The translations under genes and the position numbers were made by a program. Positions 43,926 to 53,635 of a DNA stretch of 64,000 nucleotides are shown piece by piece; the first letter of the stretch is position 1, and each line of letters begins with the position of its first letter. The stretch is from Loktanella sp. (GTDB taxonomy: Bacteria > Pseudomonadota > Alphaproteobacteria > Rhodobacterales > Rhodobacteraceae). The stretch spans positions 186,001 through 250,000 of the forward strand of contig JAFPBO010000008.1 in NCBI GenBank assembly GCA_017390475.1, read 5' to 3'. Under the pieces are notes generated by a model. It saw nothing but the letters and a program-made list of their open reading frames with translations. It searched no databases and was not told where the DNA came from.

Positions 43926-45122
43926 ATGACAGAGGTTTTCACCGGCAGTTTCACCCAGCAAGAGCCGATTCCCCCCGCCGGGATCGCCGCCGCCACTGCG
44001 GTGATGCAGCATGGGCGCTTGCACCGTTACAATACCGTGGCGGGGGAAGTGGCCGAGGCTGTGCTGCTGGAACAGGAATTCGCCGCTTCTGTCGGGGCGC
44101 GTTATTGTTTGGCGGTGGCCTCTGGTGGGTCGGCGATGACCACCGCCCTGCGCGCCTGTGGCGTCAAACATGGCGACAAAGTGCTGACCAATGCCTTCAC
44201 GCTGGCCCCGGTGCCGGGGGCGATTGCGGCCGTGGGCGGCGTGCCGGTGTTTGTTGGTACGACCGAGGACCTCGTGATTGATCTGGATGATCTGGCCGCG
44301 AAACTGGATCAGGCGCAGGTCCTGCTATTGTCGCATATGCGCGGCCATATCTGCGACATGGCAAAGCTGCGGGCGCTATGTGATCCCGCAAATGTCACGA
44401 TTATCGAGGATTGTGCCCATACAATGGGTGCCTCTTGGGATAATATCCCAAGCGGGCGCTGGGGGCGGTTCGGCTGTTTCTCCACCCAGACCTATAAACA
44501 CATCAATTCGGGCGAAGGCGGGTTGCTGATCAGCGACGATGCCGTGGCGATGGCGCGCGCGATCATGCTGTCGGGCAGTTATATGCTCTATCACACCCAT
44601 CGCGCCGCACCCCCGCCGGAGGTTTTTGCGCAGATCAGGTACGAGACGCCCAATATCTCTGCCCGGATGGATAACCTGCGCGCGGCGATCCTGCGTCCGC
44701 AACTGGCCGATCTGCCCGCGCAGGCCGTGCGTTGGAACACACGCTACGAGGTGTTGCAGGATGGGCTGGCCGATACGCCCGGCCTGCAACTGGTGGCGCG
44801 GGATGCGAGGGAAGGCTTTGTCGCGTCATCCTTTCAGTTCCTGCTGCTGGATTGGGACACTGACGCCATCGAGCAGGTGCTGTCCCGCTGTGCCGCGCGC
44901 GGGGTCGAACTGAAGTGGTTCGGTCGCAAGGACCCTGTCGGCTTCACCTCGCGCTATGACAGCTGGCATTACGCCCCCAGCGCGCCCATGCCCGCGACTG
45001 ACCGCGTGCTGGCCGGGATCATCGACATGCGGCTGCCGCTGACCTTTTCGCTGGAGGATTGCGCCCTGATCGCCCGGATCATCCGGGCCGAGGTCAGCGC
45101 GGTTTATCAGGCGCAGAAATGA
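43926..45122 (+). CDS. DegT/DnrJ/EryC1/StrS family aminotransferase
   Basis: 398 aa PLP enzyme of the sugar-aminotransferase clan. Family text: GARYCLAVASGGSAMTTALRACGVKHGDKVLTNAFTLAPVPGAI, IIEDCAHTMGAS (PLP Asp) and CFSTQTYKHINSGEGGLLI carrying the PLP Lys. NISARMDNLRAAILRPQLADLPA follows. It would move an amino group to a keto-sugar or related compound. No other sugar-nucleotide genes lie close by, so the substrate is open. Single gene, followed by the liu control region. Confidence 0.85.
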   Translation: MTEVFTGSFTQQEPIPPAGIAAATAVMQHGRLHRYNTVAGEVAEAVLLEQEFAASVGARYCLAVASGGSAMTTALRACGVKHGDKVLTNAFTLAPVPGAIAAVGGVPVFVGTTEDLVIDLDDLAAKLDQAQVLLLSHMRGHICDMAKLRALCDPANVTIIEDCAHTMGASWDNIPSGRWGRFGCFSTQTYKHINSGEGGLLISDDAVAMARAIMLSGSYMLYHTHRAAPPPEVFAQIRYETPNISARMDNLRAAILRPQLADLPAQAVRWNTRYEVLQDGLADTPGLQLVARDAREGFVASSFQFLLLDWDTDAIEQVLSRCAARGVELKWFGRKDPVGFTSRYDSWHYAPSAPMPATDRVLAGIIDMRLPLTFSLEDCALIARIIRAEVSAVYQAQK

Positions 45123-45153
45123 CTCGACAGGATGGCACCGCCATGACTACAAC

Positions 45154-45167
45154 TGAACAAGCGTTCA
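45154..45167. promoter_or_regulatory. Inverted repeat before the leucine-degradation operon
   Basis: TGAAC-AAGC-GTTCA dyad (arms 45154-45158 and 45163-45167), 22 bases ahead of the first operon gene and close to its GGGGGGAG ribosome site. Palindromes of this kind suit a TetR-family or similar repressor of branched-chain catabolism. The factor is not encoded in the window. Confidence 0.4.
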
Positions 45168-45189
45168 ATTAAGCTGGGGGGAGACAGCC

Positions 45190-46353
45190 ATGTTCCACGC
45201 ATCAATGACATTTGATCTGGGCGAGGATGTGAACGCGCTACGCGAGATGGTGCATGATTGGGCGCAGTCCCGGGTCAAACCGATGGCCGCCGCGATTGAC
45301 CGCGACAATTTCTTTCCTGCCCAACTCTGGCGTGAAATGGGTGATCTGGGGTTGCTGGGTGTGACCGTGGACGAAGCCTATGGCGGCGCAGGCATGACCT
45401 ATCTCGCCCATACCGTCGCGATCGAGGAAATCGCCCGCGCCTCTGCCTCGGTCAGCCTGTCCTATGGCGCGCATTCCAACCTTTGCGTCAATCAGATCAA
45501 GCTGAACGGGAGCGAAGCGCAAAAGGCGAAATACCTGCCCGGCCTGATCTCGGGCGCGCATGTGGGGGCCTTGGCGATGTCCGAAGCCGGGGCCGGGTCT
45601 GATGTGGTGTCGATGTCCCTGCGCGCGGAAAAACGGAACGATCATTACCGTCTGAACGGCCATAAATACTGGATCACCAATGGGCCGGATGCGGATACGC
45701 TGGTGGTTTATGCCAAGACGGACCCCGATGCCGGATCGAAAGGCATCACCGCCTTTCTGGTGGAAAAAACCATGACAGGGTTCAGCACATCCCCCCATTT
45801 CGACAAGCTCGGCATGCGGGGATCGAACACGGCAGAACTGATTTTTGATGATGTCGCCGTGCCGTTCGAAAATGTGCTGGGCGAGGAAGGCCGCGGTGTC
45901 CGCGTGTTGATGTCGGGGCTGGATTACGAACGTGTCGTGCTGGCGGGCATAGGGCTCGGGATCATGGCCGCCTGTCTGGATGAGATCATGCCCTATCTGG
46001 CGTCACGTAAACAATTCGGCCAGCCCATCGGCAATTTCCAACTGATGCAGGGCAAGATCGCCGATATGTATACGGCGATGAATTCCGCCCGCGCCTATGT
46101 CTATGCCGTGGCTCAGGCCTGCGACAATGGCACTGTCACAAGGCAGGACGCCGCCGCCTGCTGTCTGTATGCATCAGAAGAGGCGATGAAACAGGCGCAT
46201 CAGGCTGTGCAGGCCATGGGCGGTGCCGGGTTCCTGACTGACGCTCCCGTCGCGCGGCTGTTTCGCGACGCCAAGCTGATGGAGATCGGCGCAGGCACAT
46301 CGGAAATCCGCCGCATGCTGGTGGGCCGCGAAATGATGGGGGCGATGGGGTGA
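45190..46353 (+). CDS. liuA: Isovaleryl-CoA dehydrogenase
   Basis: 387 aa flavoprotein; isovaleryl-CoA to 3-methylcrotonyl-CoA with electrons to ETF, in leucine degradation. ACAD features: [37 protein letters not shown] (typical of IVD), [70 protein letters not shown]. The catalytic Glu in SGLDYERV is residue 247, the IVD position. The operon context (MCC, HMG-CoA lyase) makes the IVD label strong. Stop overlaps the next GTG start. Confidence 0.94.
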   Translation: MFHASMTFDLGEDVNALREMVHDWAQSRVKPMAAAIDRDNFFPAQLWREMGDLGLLGVTVDEAYGGAGMTYLAHTVAIEEIARASASVSLSYGAHSNLCVNQIKLNGSEAQKAKYLPGLISGAHVGALAMSEAGAGSDVVSMSLRAEKRNDHYRLNGHKYWITNGPDADTLVVYAKTDPDAGSKGITAFLVEKTMTGFSTSPHFDKLGMRGSNTAELIFDDVAVPFENVLGEEGRGVRVLMSGLDYERVVLAGIGLGIMAACLDEIMPYLASRKQFGQPIGNFQLMQGKIADMYTAMNSARAYVYAVAQACDNGTVTRQDAAACCLYASEEAMKQAHQAVQAMGGAGFLTDAPVARLFRDAKLMEIGAGTSEIRRMLVGREMMGAMG

Positions 46354-46835
46354 AGATTGCCGCGCTCGCCCTGCTGATGCTGCCCGCTGCCGCGCTGGCG
46401 CAGGACGACTGGCTTTACACGCCGATGGTGGAGGCTTGCCTTGCCAGTGGCGACAGGCTCTGTATCGGCGATGCCGCCACGATCTGCATGGCAGATGAAG
46501 ATGACGGCGAAACCACCTTTGGCATGATGACCTGCCTGTCGGCAGAGGCGCAGGTCTGGGATGACCTGCTGAACGCCGCATATGCCAAGGCCCGCGATTT
46601 CGCCCGCGAGATGGACGCAGGCGAGGCAGAGTTTTTCCCGGAATTCGCGATCCGCGCAGATCAGGTGCAGGCGGCGCAACGGGCCTGGATCGGCTTTCGC
46701 GATGCCAATTGCGCGATGCAATACGGGCTGTGGGGCGCGGGCTCCATGCGCCAGATTGCGGGGGCGGATTGCCGGCTGCGGATGACTGCGGATCGCACGT
46801 TCGATCTGCGTGACTACTACAGCAGCGTACCATGA
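46350..46835 (+). CDS. LprI-like lysozyme-inhibitor family protein (DUF1311)
   Basis: 161 aa from GTG 46350, overlapping the liuA stop (GTGA). Signal peptide (V/M)[16 protein letters not shown], then [42 protein letters not shown] and [19 protein letters not shown] with [15 protein letters not shown]. The Cys pattern and W-x-x-F/Y-RD-x-x-C are LprI (PF07007) features. It would be periplasmic. Why it sits in a leucine operon is unclear; it is coupled to both neighbours. Confidence 0.8.
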   Translation: MKIAALALLMLPAAALAQDDWLYTPMVEACLASGDRLCIGDAATICMADEDDGETTFGMMTCLSAEAQVWDDLLNAAYAKARDFAREMDAGEAEFFPEFAIRADQVQAAQRAWIGFRDANCAMQYGLWGAGSMRQIAGADCRLRMTADRTFDLRDYYSSVP

Positions 46836-47125
46836 GACGCTGGATATTCTTCATCCCCGTCGCAGGGCTGGTCGTAGTGGCGGGCATTGTCGGCTATCGC
46901 ATGGGGCAGGTGCCGGGCGAGACCGAGATTATAACCCGCTATGCCGCTACATATGTCGCGATGGAGGGCGATGATGCCGCGCTGACCGATTGCGCCGCGA
47001 CCACTCATCCAGACCCCGGCGTGCGTCTGGTCATCAATTGCGCCAATCCCAACGGGCTGACCACGACATTCTATGTCGGCCCCAGGGGCGAGGCTTTGCC
47101 CGAACCACAAGGACCCGCGACATGA
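46832..47125 (+). CDS. Small single-pass membrane or exported protein, unknown
   Basis: 97 aa. One N-terminal hydrophobic helix ([20 protein letters not shown], about residues 6-25) followed by an extracytoplasmic domain with two Cys ([17 protein letters not shown]), likely a disulphide. No known family. ATGA overlaps at both ends tie it into the liu operon between the LprI-like gene and the MCC beta gene. Confidence 0.65.
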   Translation: MRRWIFFIPVAGLVVVAGIVGYRMGQVPGETEIITRYAATYVAMEGDDAALTDCAATTHPDPGVRLVINCANPNGLTTTFYVGPRGEALPEPQGPAT

Positions 47126-48684
47126 GCGACCGCGCTTTGCATGAGGCCGCCCTGGCGCAGGTGGCCGCAGCCGCCGCCACCGCAGCGCTTGGCGGCGGGC
47201 AGGTCGCGCGCGACCGCCATATCAGCCGTGGCAAGATGCTGCCGCGCGATAGGGTGGCCGGATTGCTAGACCCCGGCAGTGCGTTTCTGGAAATAGGCGC
47301 GACGGCGGCACATGGTCTATATGACGGGGCGGCCCCCTGTGCTGGCGTGATCGCGGGTATCGGGCAGGTCAATGGTGTGCAGGTCATGGTCATCTGCAAC
47401 GACGCCACCGTGAAGGGCGGCACCTATTACCCGATGAGCGTCAAGAAACACCTGCGCGCGCAAGAGATCGCGCAGGCTTGCCATCTGCCTTGCGTCTATC
47501 TTGTCGACAGCGGCGGCGCGAACCTGCCCAATCAGGACGAAGTTTTCCCCGACCGCGACCATTTCGGGCGCATTTTCTATAATCAGGCGCAGATGTCCGC
47601 ACTGGGTATCCCCCAGATCGCCGTGGTGATGGGGTCCTGCACGGCTGGCGGGGCATACGTTCCCGCAATGGCCGATGTGTCGATCATCGTCCGCGACCAA
47701 GGCACGATCTTTCTGGCCGGGCCACCCTTGGTCAAGGCCGCGACGGGCGAGGTGGTCAGTGCCGAAGCCCTTGGCGGCGGTGATGTCCACACCCGCCTGT
47801 CCGGCGTGGCCGATTATCTGGCCGAGGATGATGCCCATGCGCTTGCGCTAGCGCGGCAGGCGGTCGCGTCATGTTCAGCACAAAATGCGAACAATGTCAG
47901 ACGCTTGCCCTCCGAACCTCCCGCACTTGATCCGGCGAGCATCTTCGATGCGATCCCCGCCGATCTGCGCACGCCTTACGACATCCGCGAGGTGATCCGG
48001 CGGATCGTGGACGGGTCCCACTTTGACGAATTCAAGGCGCGGTTTGGTGAGACTTTGGTCACCGGCTTCGCCCATATCGACGGCTGGCCCTGCGGGATCG
48101 TGTCGAATAACGGCGTGCTGTTTTCCGAGAGCGCCCAGAAAGGCGCGCATTTCGTGGAACTCTGCAGCCAGCGCAAGATTCCGCTGATCTTTCTGCAGAA
48201 TATCACCGGTTTCATGGTCGGCCAGAAATACGAAAACGAAGGCATCGCACGACATGGGGCTAAGATGGTGACCGCCGTGGCGACAACGAAAGTGCCGAAA
48301 ATCACGATGGTCGTGGGAGGGTCCTTTGGTGCCGGCAATTACGGCATGGCAGGCCGCGCCTATAGCCCGCATTTCATGTGGTCATGGCCGACCAGCCGGA
48401 TCAGCGTCATGGGCGGCGAACAGGCGGCAGGCGTGCTGGCCTCGGTGAAACGCGACGCGATTGAGCGCAAGGGTGGCGCATGGTCGGCAGAGGAAGAGGC
48501 CGCCTTCAAACAGCCGACGATTGATATGTTCACCGAACAGTCCCACCCGCTCTATGCTGCGGCCCGGCTCTGGGACGACGGCGTGATCGACCCGCGCAAA
48601 AGCCGCGAGGTCTTGGCCCTGTCACTGGCGGCCGCCTGTAATGCGCCCATAGAGGAGACACGCTTTGGCGTGTTCCGGATGTGA
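47122..48684 (+). CDS. liuB: Methylcrotonyl-CoA carboxylase beta (carboxyltransferase) subunit
   Basis: 520 aa from ATG 47122 (ATGA overlap); a longer in-frame reading is not family-like. It transfers CO2 from carboxybiotin to 3-methylcrotonyl-CoA. Carboxyltransferase features: [61 protein letters not shown] (MCC-type), [62 protein letters not shown] and [11 protein letters not shown]. The normal end FGVFRM is intact, so the following insertion did not truncate it. Stop TGA overlaps the next ATG (TGATG). Confidence 0.95.
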   Translation: MSDRALHEAALAQVAAAAATAALGGGQVARDRHISRGKMLPRDRVAGLLDPGSAFLEIGATAAHGLYDGAAPCAGVIAGIGQVNGVQVMVICNDATVKGGTYYPMSVKKHLRAQEIAQACHLPCVYLVDSGGANLPNQDEVFPDRDHFGRIFYNQAQMSALGIPQIAVVMGSCTAGGAYVPAMADVSIIVRDQGTIFLAGPPLVKAATGEVVSAEALGGGDVHTRLSGVADYLAEDDAHALALARQAVASCSAQNANNVRRLPSEPPALDPASIFDAIPADLRTPYDIREVIRRIVDGSHFDEFKARFGETLVTGFAHIDGWPCGIVSNNGVLFSESAQKGAHFVELCSQRKIPLIFLQNITGFMVGQKYENEGIARHGAKMVTAVATTKVPKITMVVGGSFGAGNYGMAGRAYSPHFMWSWPTSRISVMGGEQAAGVLASVKRDAIERKGGAWSAEEEAAFKQPTIDMFTEQSHPLYAAARLWDDGVIDPRKSREVLALSLAAACNAPIEETRFGVFRM

Positions 48685-49904
48685 TGGGGAATTTGCTTGC
48701 CGATGACTATCTTTTCGGGACGTGTGATTTCTTCTGTGACGACACTCTGGTAGGGCGTCGTCCATGTTACTTTGACCTTGTCCAATCTCGGTTCGTGCTT
48801 GGGTGTGAGCAGCTTGACATGCTGCGCCAATATCTCCGACCCGCCAACATGGTTGTTTATTTTGAAAACATCACGTTTTTTTCGGTTGATCAGCGACTAA
48901 GCACAGCGAAGATTATTCCCAGCTTTTTCACCGACGATGAATTGCATCCGCGACGATTTCCTGAGGATTTTCAGATTGATGTTGACCCAGCCCGTTTCAC
49001 GTATTGGGCAAAGTTCATCTGCAACGGCACCATCGAAATTTTTTCTGACAGACAGGATGCCCCGCCAGTCAAACAGGTGCTGTTGGTTCCCGGCGTAAAA
49101 CAAATGAGATCTGTGAAGGCAATTGACCTTACCGACGACGTGAAGCTTTCTTCCAAAGACGGCCATCTTGTTATTGATGGACGCGCCGACTTATCCCTTG
49201 AAGAGATTTTCGCACTGGGTTTGGCGGTGGGTGGGCCGCTCAAACTTCATGCAAACATCGACGGAGACAAAATCAGCCTTGTCCTAAATCATGGACGAGA
49301 GGCTGGACGCTATCGTCCTTTTTTCCATCGTGCGACACCTGACGGAGTGGTTGATCCTCTGGCAATTGCGAATTCCGTGCCGCTGGTTTTCGGTGCGGCA
49401 TGCCGTTTTCAGGACGATGGCCGCTCTGACCTGAGAATAATTTCCGAAGCATTTCTGGAGGTTTGGTCTGGCAGGCACGGGTACAATCTTAAAGCTCTTG
49501 CCGCATCACAAATCATAGACGGGCTGGTGAAGGTTGGAACAGGAAACACGAATAAGCAGGCGGATGTGCCACAACTGAAAGCCCTGGGGCTTACGCACGA
49601 CGAGGCTGAATTTGTGAGAGCTTTCAGAAACTGGATCGTGCATGGAAACCTTGATCTTTTAGGCTTTCTTGCTTCTGGTAAGCAGAATGGCTCCCAGATT
49701 ATTGGGAAATCCGAGCAAGAGTTGTTTGCGCGCTTTGGCATAGGTGGAACGGGCGATGCGACCCTGAACTTTTTGCTTTCATTCGCTGCCAAAACTCTTC
49801 TTCAAAGAATGGGCCTCGATGTACCGACCAGCCTTAACTGGCCTGTGAATGGCGAATTTTCGTTTGATCGGTTAAGGCATGATGGAGCATCAAGTGATGT
49901 TTGA
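48684..49904 (+). CDS. Unknown protein with C-terminal Rx4H (HEPN-like) motif inserted between MCC subunits
   Basis: 406 aa from ATG 48684 (or GTG 48681). Not recognised as a known family. Residues 1-220 look beta-rich; residues about 245-385 are helical and hold FVRAFRNWIVHGN, with R315-N316 and H320 giving the Rx4H core of HEPN ribonuclease domains. This beta-rich N-terminus plus HEPN tail resembles the layout of ApeA-type defence proteins, by eye only. Base use is clearly AT-richer than in neighbours. The start overlaps the liuB stop and the end overlaps the liuD start by 8 bases. GTGATG stands at both junctions (48681-48686, 49894-49899). HEPN function is a hypothesis. Confidence 0.7.
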   Translation: MGNLLADDYLFGTCDFFCDDTLVGRRPCYFDLVQSRFVLGCEQLDMLRQYLRPANMVVYFENITFFSVDQRLSTAKIIPSFFTDDELHPRRFPEDFQIDVDPARFTYWAKFICNGTIEIFSDRQDAPPVKQVLLVPGVKQMRSVKAIDLTDDVKLSSKDGHLVIDGRADLSLEEIFALGLAVGGPLKLHANIDGDKISLVLNHGREAGRYRPFFHRATPDGVVDPLAIANSVPLVFGAACRFQDDGRSDLRIISEAFLEVWSGRHGYNLKALAASQIIDGLVKVGTGNTNKQADVPQLKALGLTHDEAEFVRAFRNWIVHGNLDLLGFLASGKQNGSQIIGKSEQELFARFGIGGTGDATLNFLLSFAAKTLLQRMGLDVPTSLNWPVNGEFSFDRLRHDGASSDV

Positions 49905-51804
49905 TAAAATCCTCATCGCCAACCGGGGCGAGATTGCTTGCCGGATCATCCGCACCGCCCGCGCGATGGGGGTGCGGACGGTGGCCGTTTATTCCGATGC
50001 TGATGCAGGCGCGCTGCATGTGCAACAGGCGGATCAGGCGGTCAGGCTAGGCCCTGCGCCCGTCGCCGACAGCTATCTGCGTGGCGATCTGATCATTCAG
50101 GCAGCGTTGGAGACCGGCGCGCAGGCCATTCATCCGGGCTATGGGTTTCTGTCGGAAAACCCCGATTTTGTCGATCAGGTGACGCAGGCGGGGCTGGTGT
50201 TCATCGGCCCGGCGGCGGAGGCGATCCGCGCAATGGGGCTGAAAGATGCCGCCAAGGCGCTGATGATCAAGGCCGGTGTCCCGGTGGTGCCGGGGTATCA
50301 TGGCGACAATCAGGACACGGCCTATCTGGCGCAGCAGGCGCAGGACATCGGCTATCCGGTGCTGATCAAGGCCGTCGCGGGCGGTGGCGGCAAGGGGATG
50401 CGCCTGGTCGAGGACCCGCGCGATTTTGCCGAACATCTGGCCTCGGCGCAGGCAGAGGCGCGGAATGCTTTTGGCAATCCGGCTGTGTTGATCGAGAAAT
50501 ATATCACCACGCCGCGCCATATCGAAGTGCAGGTTTTTGGTGATGGCAAGGACGCCGTGCATCTGTTCGAGCGCGATTGTTCGCTGCAACGCCGCCACCA
50601 GAAAGTGATCGAAGAAGCGCCAGCCCCCGGCATGACCGCCGAACTCCGCGCCGCCATGGGGCAGGCGGCAGTGACGGCGGCACGGGCGATCGGCTATGCG
50701 GGGGCCGGGACGATCGAATTCATCGTCGATAGCGCGGGCGGGCTGCGCCTGGATGGGTTCTGGTTCATGGAAATGAACACAAGGTTGCAGGTCGAACATC
50801 CGGTGACCGAAGCCATCACCGGCGTCGATCTGGTAGAGTGGCAGTTGCGTGTGGCTGCGGGTGAGGCTTTGCCTTTGCGGCAAGAGGACTTGTCGATCAA
50901 TGGTCACGCTTTCGAGGCACGGCTTTATGCCGAGGATGTGCCAGCCGGGTTCCTGCCTGCGACCGGGGTGCTGGACCATCTGAAATTCCCCGCTGATGCG
51001 CGGATCGACAGCGGCGTCGTGCCGGGGTCGGAGATTTCGTCCTGGTATGATCCGATGATCGCAAAGATCACTGTGCATGGCCCGGACCGGGCCTGCGCTT
51101 TGCGCAGGTTACGGGCGGCGCTTGATGGGGCAGAGGTTGCCGGGACGGTGACCAATCTGGGGTTCCTGCGGCTGCTGGCGCGGGATCCGGATTTCAGCGC
51201 GGGCGATGTCGATACCGGGCTGATTGCGCGCGGGCAGGACAGTTTATGTCAGCCGGTGGTGCCGCAGCCGCGCGATTGGGCTGTTGCTGCGGTGGTCGCT
51301 GCGGATCTGCCGGACGGGCCGCTGACGGGGTTTACCCTATGGGCGCCATTGAACCGGGTGATCACGCTGGCATTGGGTGATGACCTACGGGATGTGACCT
51401 TGCAGCTGCATGGGCCGGATCATGTCAGCGTGGATATTGCCGGAGAGCGGGTCGACCTGCGCCGTCACGGGCCGGGCTGGGGCCAGCGCGCCTTGCGGCA
51501 CGGCGGGCGTGTCACTGTGTTTGGATCGCAGGATGTCACCTTTCGTATTGTCGATCCTTTGGACCGGGCGTCCGATATCGCAGGTGGCGATGTGGTGCTG
51601 GCCCCGATGCCGGGGCTGGTGCGCGACGTGGCTGTCCGCGTCGGCGATGAGGTGGTGCAGGGCTGTCGGATGATCGTGCTGGAGGCGATGAAGATGGAAC
51701 ATGTGCTGCGCGCACCCCGCGATGGGGTGGTCGCCAGTGTGGCTGTGGCAGCGGGGGATCAGGTCCGGGCAGGGGATCTGATCGTGGCCCTTGTCCCGGA
51801 CTGA
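49897..51804 (+). CDS. liuD: Methylcrotonyl-CoA carboxylase alpha (biotin carboxylase/BCCP) subunit
   Basis: 635 aa from ATG 49897, the normal MFDKILIANRGEIACRI start, with GGAG (49884-49887) inside the end of the inserted gene. Biotin carboxylase (1-450): NPDFVDQ, AVAGGGGKGMRLV, EKYITTPRHIEVQVFGD, RDCSLQRRHQKVIEEAPAP, FMEMNTRLQVEHPVTE. The BCCP domain at the C-terminus has VLEAMKMEHVL with the biotin Lys. It makes carboxybiotin with ATP and bicarbonate for the beta subunit. The context fixes it as MCC rather than propionyl-CoA carboxylase. Confidence 0.95.
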   Translation: MFDKILIANRGEIACRIIRTARAMGVRTVAVYSDADAGALHVQQADQAVRLGPAPVADSYLRGDLIIQAALETGAQAIHPGYGFLSENPDFVDQVTQAGLVFIGPAAEAIRAMGLKDAAKALMIKAGVPVVPGYHGDNQDTAYLAQQAQDIGYPVLIKAVAGGGGKGMRLVEDPRDFAEHLASAQAEARNAFGNPAVLIEKYITTPRHIEVQVFGDGKDAVHLFERDCSLQRRHQKVIEEAPAPGMTAELRAAMGQAAVTAARAIGYAGAGTIEFIVDSAGGLRLDGFWFMEMNTRLQVEHPVTEAITGVDLVEWQLRVAAGEALPLRQEDLSINGHAFEARLYAEDVPAGFLPATGVLDHLKFPADARIDSGVVPGSEISSWYDPMIAKITVHGPDRACALRRLRAALDGAEVAGTVTNLGFLRLLARDPDFSAGDVDTGLIARGQDSLCQPVVPQPRDWAVAAVVAADLPDGPLTGFTLWAPLNRVITLALGDDLRDVTLQLHGPDHVSVDIAGERVDLRRHGPGWGQRALRHGGRVTVFGSQDVTFRIVDPLDRASDIAGGDVVLAPMPGLVRDVAVRVGDEVVQGCRMIVLEAMKMEHVLRAPRDGVVASVAVAAGDQVRAGDLIVALVPD

Positions 51805-51808
51805 GGCA

Positions 51809-51870
51809 GGGGGCGCTGCCCCCGCCCCGGATTTCATCCGGGACTCCCCCGGGATATTTGGGCTCGGAAG
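51809..51870. repeat. Intergenic hairpin repeat, copy 3
   Basis: GGGGGC-3-GCCCCC stem (51809-51823), CCGGAT-TTC-ATCCGG stem (51827-51841), then CTCCCCCGGGATATTTGGG and CTCGGAAGATG. Same module order as 2484-2551; its tail (GGATATTTGGGCTCGGAAGA) is identical to 62390-62409. It lies between liuD and liuE and probably shapes the operon mRNA. Confidence 0.6.
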
Positions 51871-51882
51871 ATGGGGGGTGCG

Positions 51883-52740
51883 ATGGATTTTGTGAGGTTG
51901 CATGAGGTTGGCCCGCGCGATGGGTTGCAGAATGAGAAGCGTGTTATTCCGGTGGCGGAAAAAGTCGCGCTGATCGATCTGCTCGGCCGGTCCGGGCTGC
52001 GCGATATCGAGATCGGCAGTTTCGTCAGCCCGAAATGGGTGCCGCAGATGGCCGATACGCCGGATGTTCTAGCGCAGATCATGCCGGTGCCGGGGGTCCG
52101 CTATGCGGTGTTGGTGCCCAATATGCGCGGCTGGGACGGATTCATGACCGCCCGTGTGCCGGGGGTCACCTATGAGGTCGCGGTGTTCGTTGCGGCATCA
52201 GAGGGTTTTTCACAGGCCAATTTGAATTGTTCGGTGAAGGACTCCGTGGACAGGCTGGTGCCCGTTGTCACGGCGGCGCGGGCGGCGGGCATTGGGTTGC
52301 GCGGTTATATCTCTTGTGTCACCGATTGCCCCTTTGACGGGCCGGTCAAACCCGCGGCTGTGGCGCAGGTGGCACAAATGTTGCGCGCGCTGGCCCCGAT
52401 GCCATTGTCCTTGGGTGATACCATCGGCGCGGGCAGGCCCGCCACGGTAGCAGCAATGCTGGATGCAGTGCTGGATGTTGCGCCTGCCGCCGATCTGGCC
52501 GGGCATTTTCATGATACCGGTGGACATGCGCTGGCCAATATCGCGGTGGCACTGGACAAGGGGTTGCGAGCCTTTGACAGCGCCGTGGGCGGTTTGGGCG
52601 GTTGCCCCTATGCGCCAGGTGCGCCCGGCAATGTCGCGACGGAACGGGTGCTGGCCATGTTGCAGGCAGAGGGCTTCACCACCGGGGTTGATCCTGCGAT
52701 CATTGCGCAGGCCGCCGAAATGGCAAAGGAGATGCGATGA
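51883..52740 (+). CDS. liuE: Hydroxymethylglutaryl-CoA lyase
   Basis: 285 aa from ATG 51883 (GGGGGG 4-5 bases before; the ATG at 51871 is possible). It splits HMG-CoA into acetyl-CoA and acetoacetate, the last step of leucine degradation. Family text: RLHEVGPRDGLQNEKRVI, EIGSFVSPKWVPQMADTPDV, ASEGFSQANLNCSVKDSVDR, YISCVTDCPFDG, LGDTIGAGRPA, HFHDTGGHALAN and the catalytic-Cys GGLGGCPYAPGAPGNVATE. Stop overlaps the next start (ATGA). Confidence 0.95.
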   Translation: MDFVRLHEVGPRDGLQNEKRVIPVAEKVALIDLLGRSGLRDIEIGSFVSPKWVPQMADTPDVLAQIMPVPGVRYAVLVPNMRGWDGFMTARVPGVTYEVAVFVAASEGFSQANLNCSVKDSVDRLVPVVTAARAAGIGLRGYISCVTDCPFDGPVKPAAVAQVAQMLRALAPMPLSLGDTIGAGRPATVAAMLDAVLDVAPAADLAGHFHDTGGHALANIAVALDKGLRAFDSAVGGLGGCPYAPGAPGNVATERVLAMLQAEGFTTGVDPAIIAQAAEMAKEMR

Positions 52741-53516
52741 TCAATCTGGATGTCGATGCGCGCGGGGTGGCGACACTGACCCTTTCGCGGCCGGAAAAGC
52801 ATAATGCGCTGTCACAGGCGATGATTGATGATCTGACAGCGATGGCCGCGCGGATTGCGGCGGATTCTGTGATCCGGGTGGTGGTGCTGACCGCTGATGG
52901 CCCGACATTCTGCGCCGGTGGCGATCTGGGCTGGATGCGCGACCAAATGGCGGGTGATACCGCGCAAAAGCGGGCGGCGGCGCAGTCTCTGGCCGGGATG
53001 CTGGGGGCGCTGAACAGGCTGCCGCAGCCGTTGATCGGGCGGATTGCAGGCAATGCTTTTGGCGGGGGCGTCGGGCTGGCCTGTGTCTGCGACGTGCCGA
53101 TTGCGGTGGAACATGCGCGCTTTGGCCTGACCGAAACGAAGCTGGGCCTGATTCCTGCCACGATCGGGCCCTATGTCATCGCCCGGATGGGCGAGGCCAA
53201 GGCGCGCCGCGTGTTCATGTCATCGCGGATTTTTGAGGCGGAGGAGGCGGCGCAGCTGGATATTCTGGCCCGTGTCGTCCCGGCAGAGGCGCTTGATGCG
53301 GCCGTCGCGGCAGAGGTGGAACCGTATCTTTCATGCGGGCCACAGGCGGTTGCAGCGGCAAAACGCTTTGCCCGGTCGCTGGGGCCGGTCATCGACGACG
53401 AAACAATTGCGCGGTCCATCGATGCGCTGATCGCCTGTTGGGACGGGGCCGAGGCGCGCGCGGGGATTGCGGCCTTTTTCGACAAACGCGCACCCGATTG
53501 GCGCGACGACAGGTAA
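52737..53516 (+). CDS. liuC: Enoyl-CoA hydratase/isomerase, likely methylglutaconyl-CoA hydratase
   Basis: 259 aa crotonase-fold enzyme: LSRPEKHNALSQAMIDDL, oxyanion-hole ADGPTFCAGGDLGWMRDQ, IGRIAGNAFGGGVGLACVCD and IAVEHARFGLTETKLGLIPATIGPYVI with the catalytic Glu region. The operon place directly after HMG-CoA lyase points to hydration of 3-methylglutaconyl-CoA to HMG-CoA. Other crotonase activities cannot be excluded from sequence alone. Ends the liu operon; 119 bases separate it from nuoA. Confidence 0.88.
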   Translation: MINLDVDARGVATLTLSRPEKHNALSQAMIDDLTAMAARIAADSVIRVVVLTADGPTFCAGGDLGWMRDQMAGDTAQKRAAAQSLAGMLGALNRLPQPLIGRIAGNAFGGGVGLACVCDVPIAVEHARFGLTETKLGLIPATIGPYVIARMGEAKARRVFMSSRIFEAEEAAQLDILARVVPAEALDAAVAAEVEPYLSCGPQAVAAAKRFARSLGPVIDDETIARSIDALIACWDGAEARAGIAAFFDKRAPDWRDDR

Positions 53517-53635
53517 GGGGGTAAAATGCGGCGCTGCGACAGCGCTGTTGGTTGACCCTTCCCGGGTGCAGGGGTATGGATCAGCCAATCAGTGAAGGGC
53601 GCGCTGCGGCTGCGCCTTTGTGAAAGGAACGCATC

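Noticed and set aside
48681-49899. GTGATG flanks as a true transposon target duplication
   Set aside because: No transposase, inverted ends or attachment site is seen. GTGATG contains the TGATG stop-start overlap that operons favour, so chance or recombination at microhomology is as likely.
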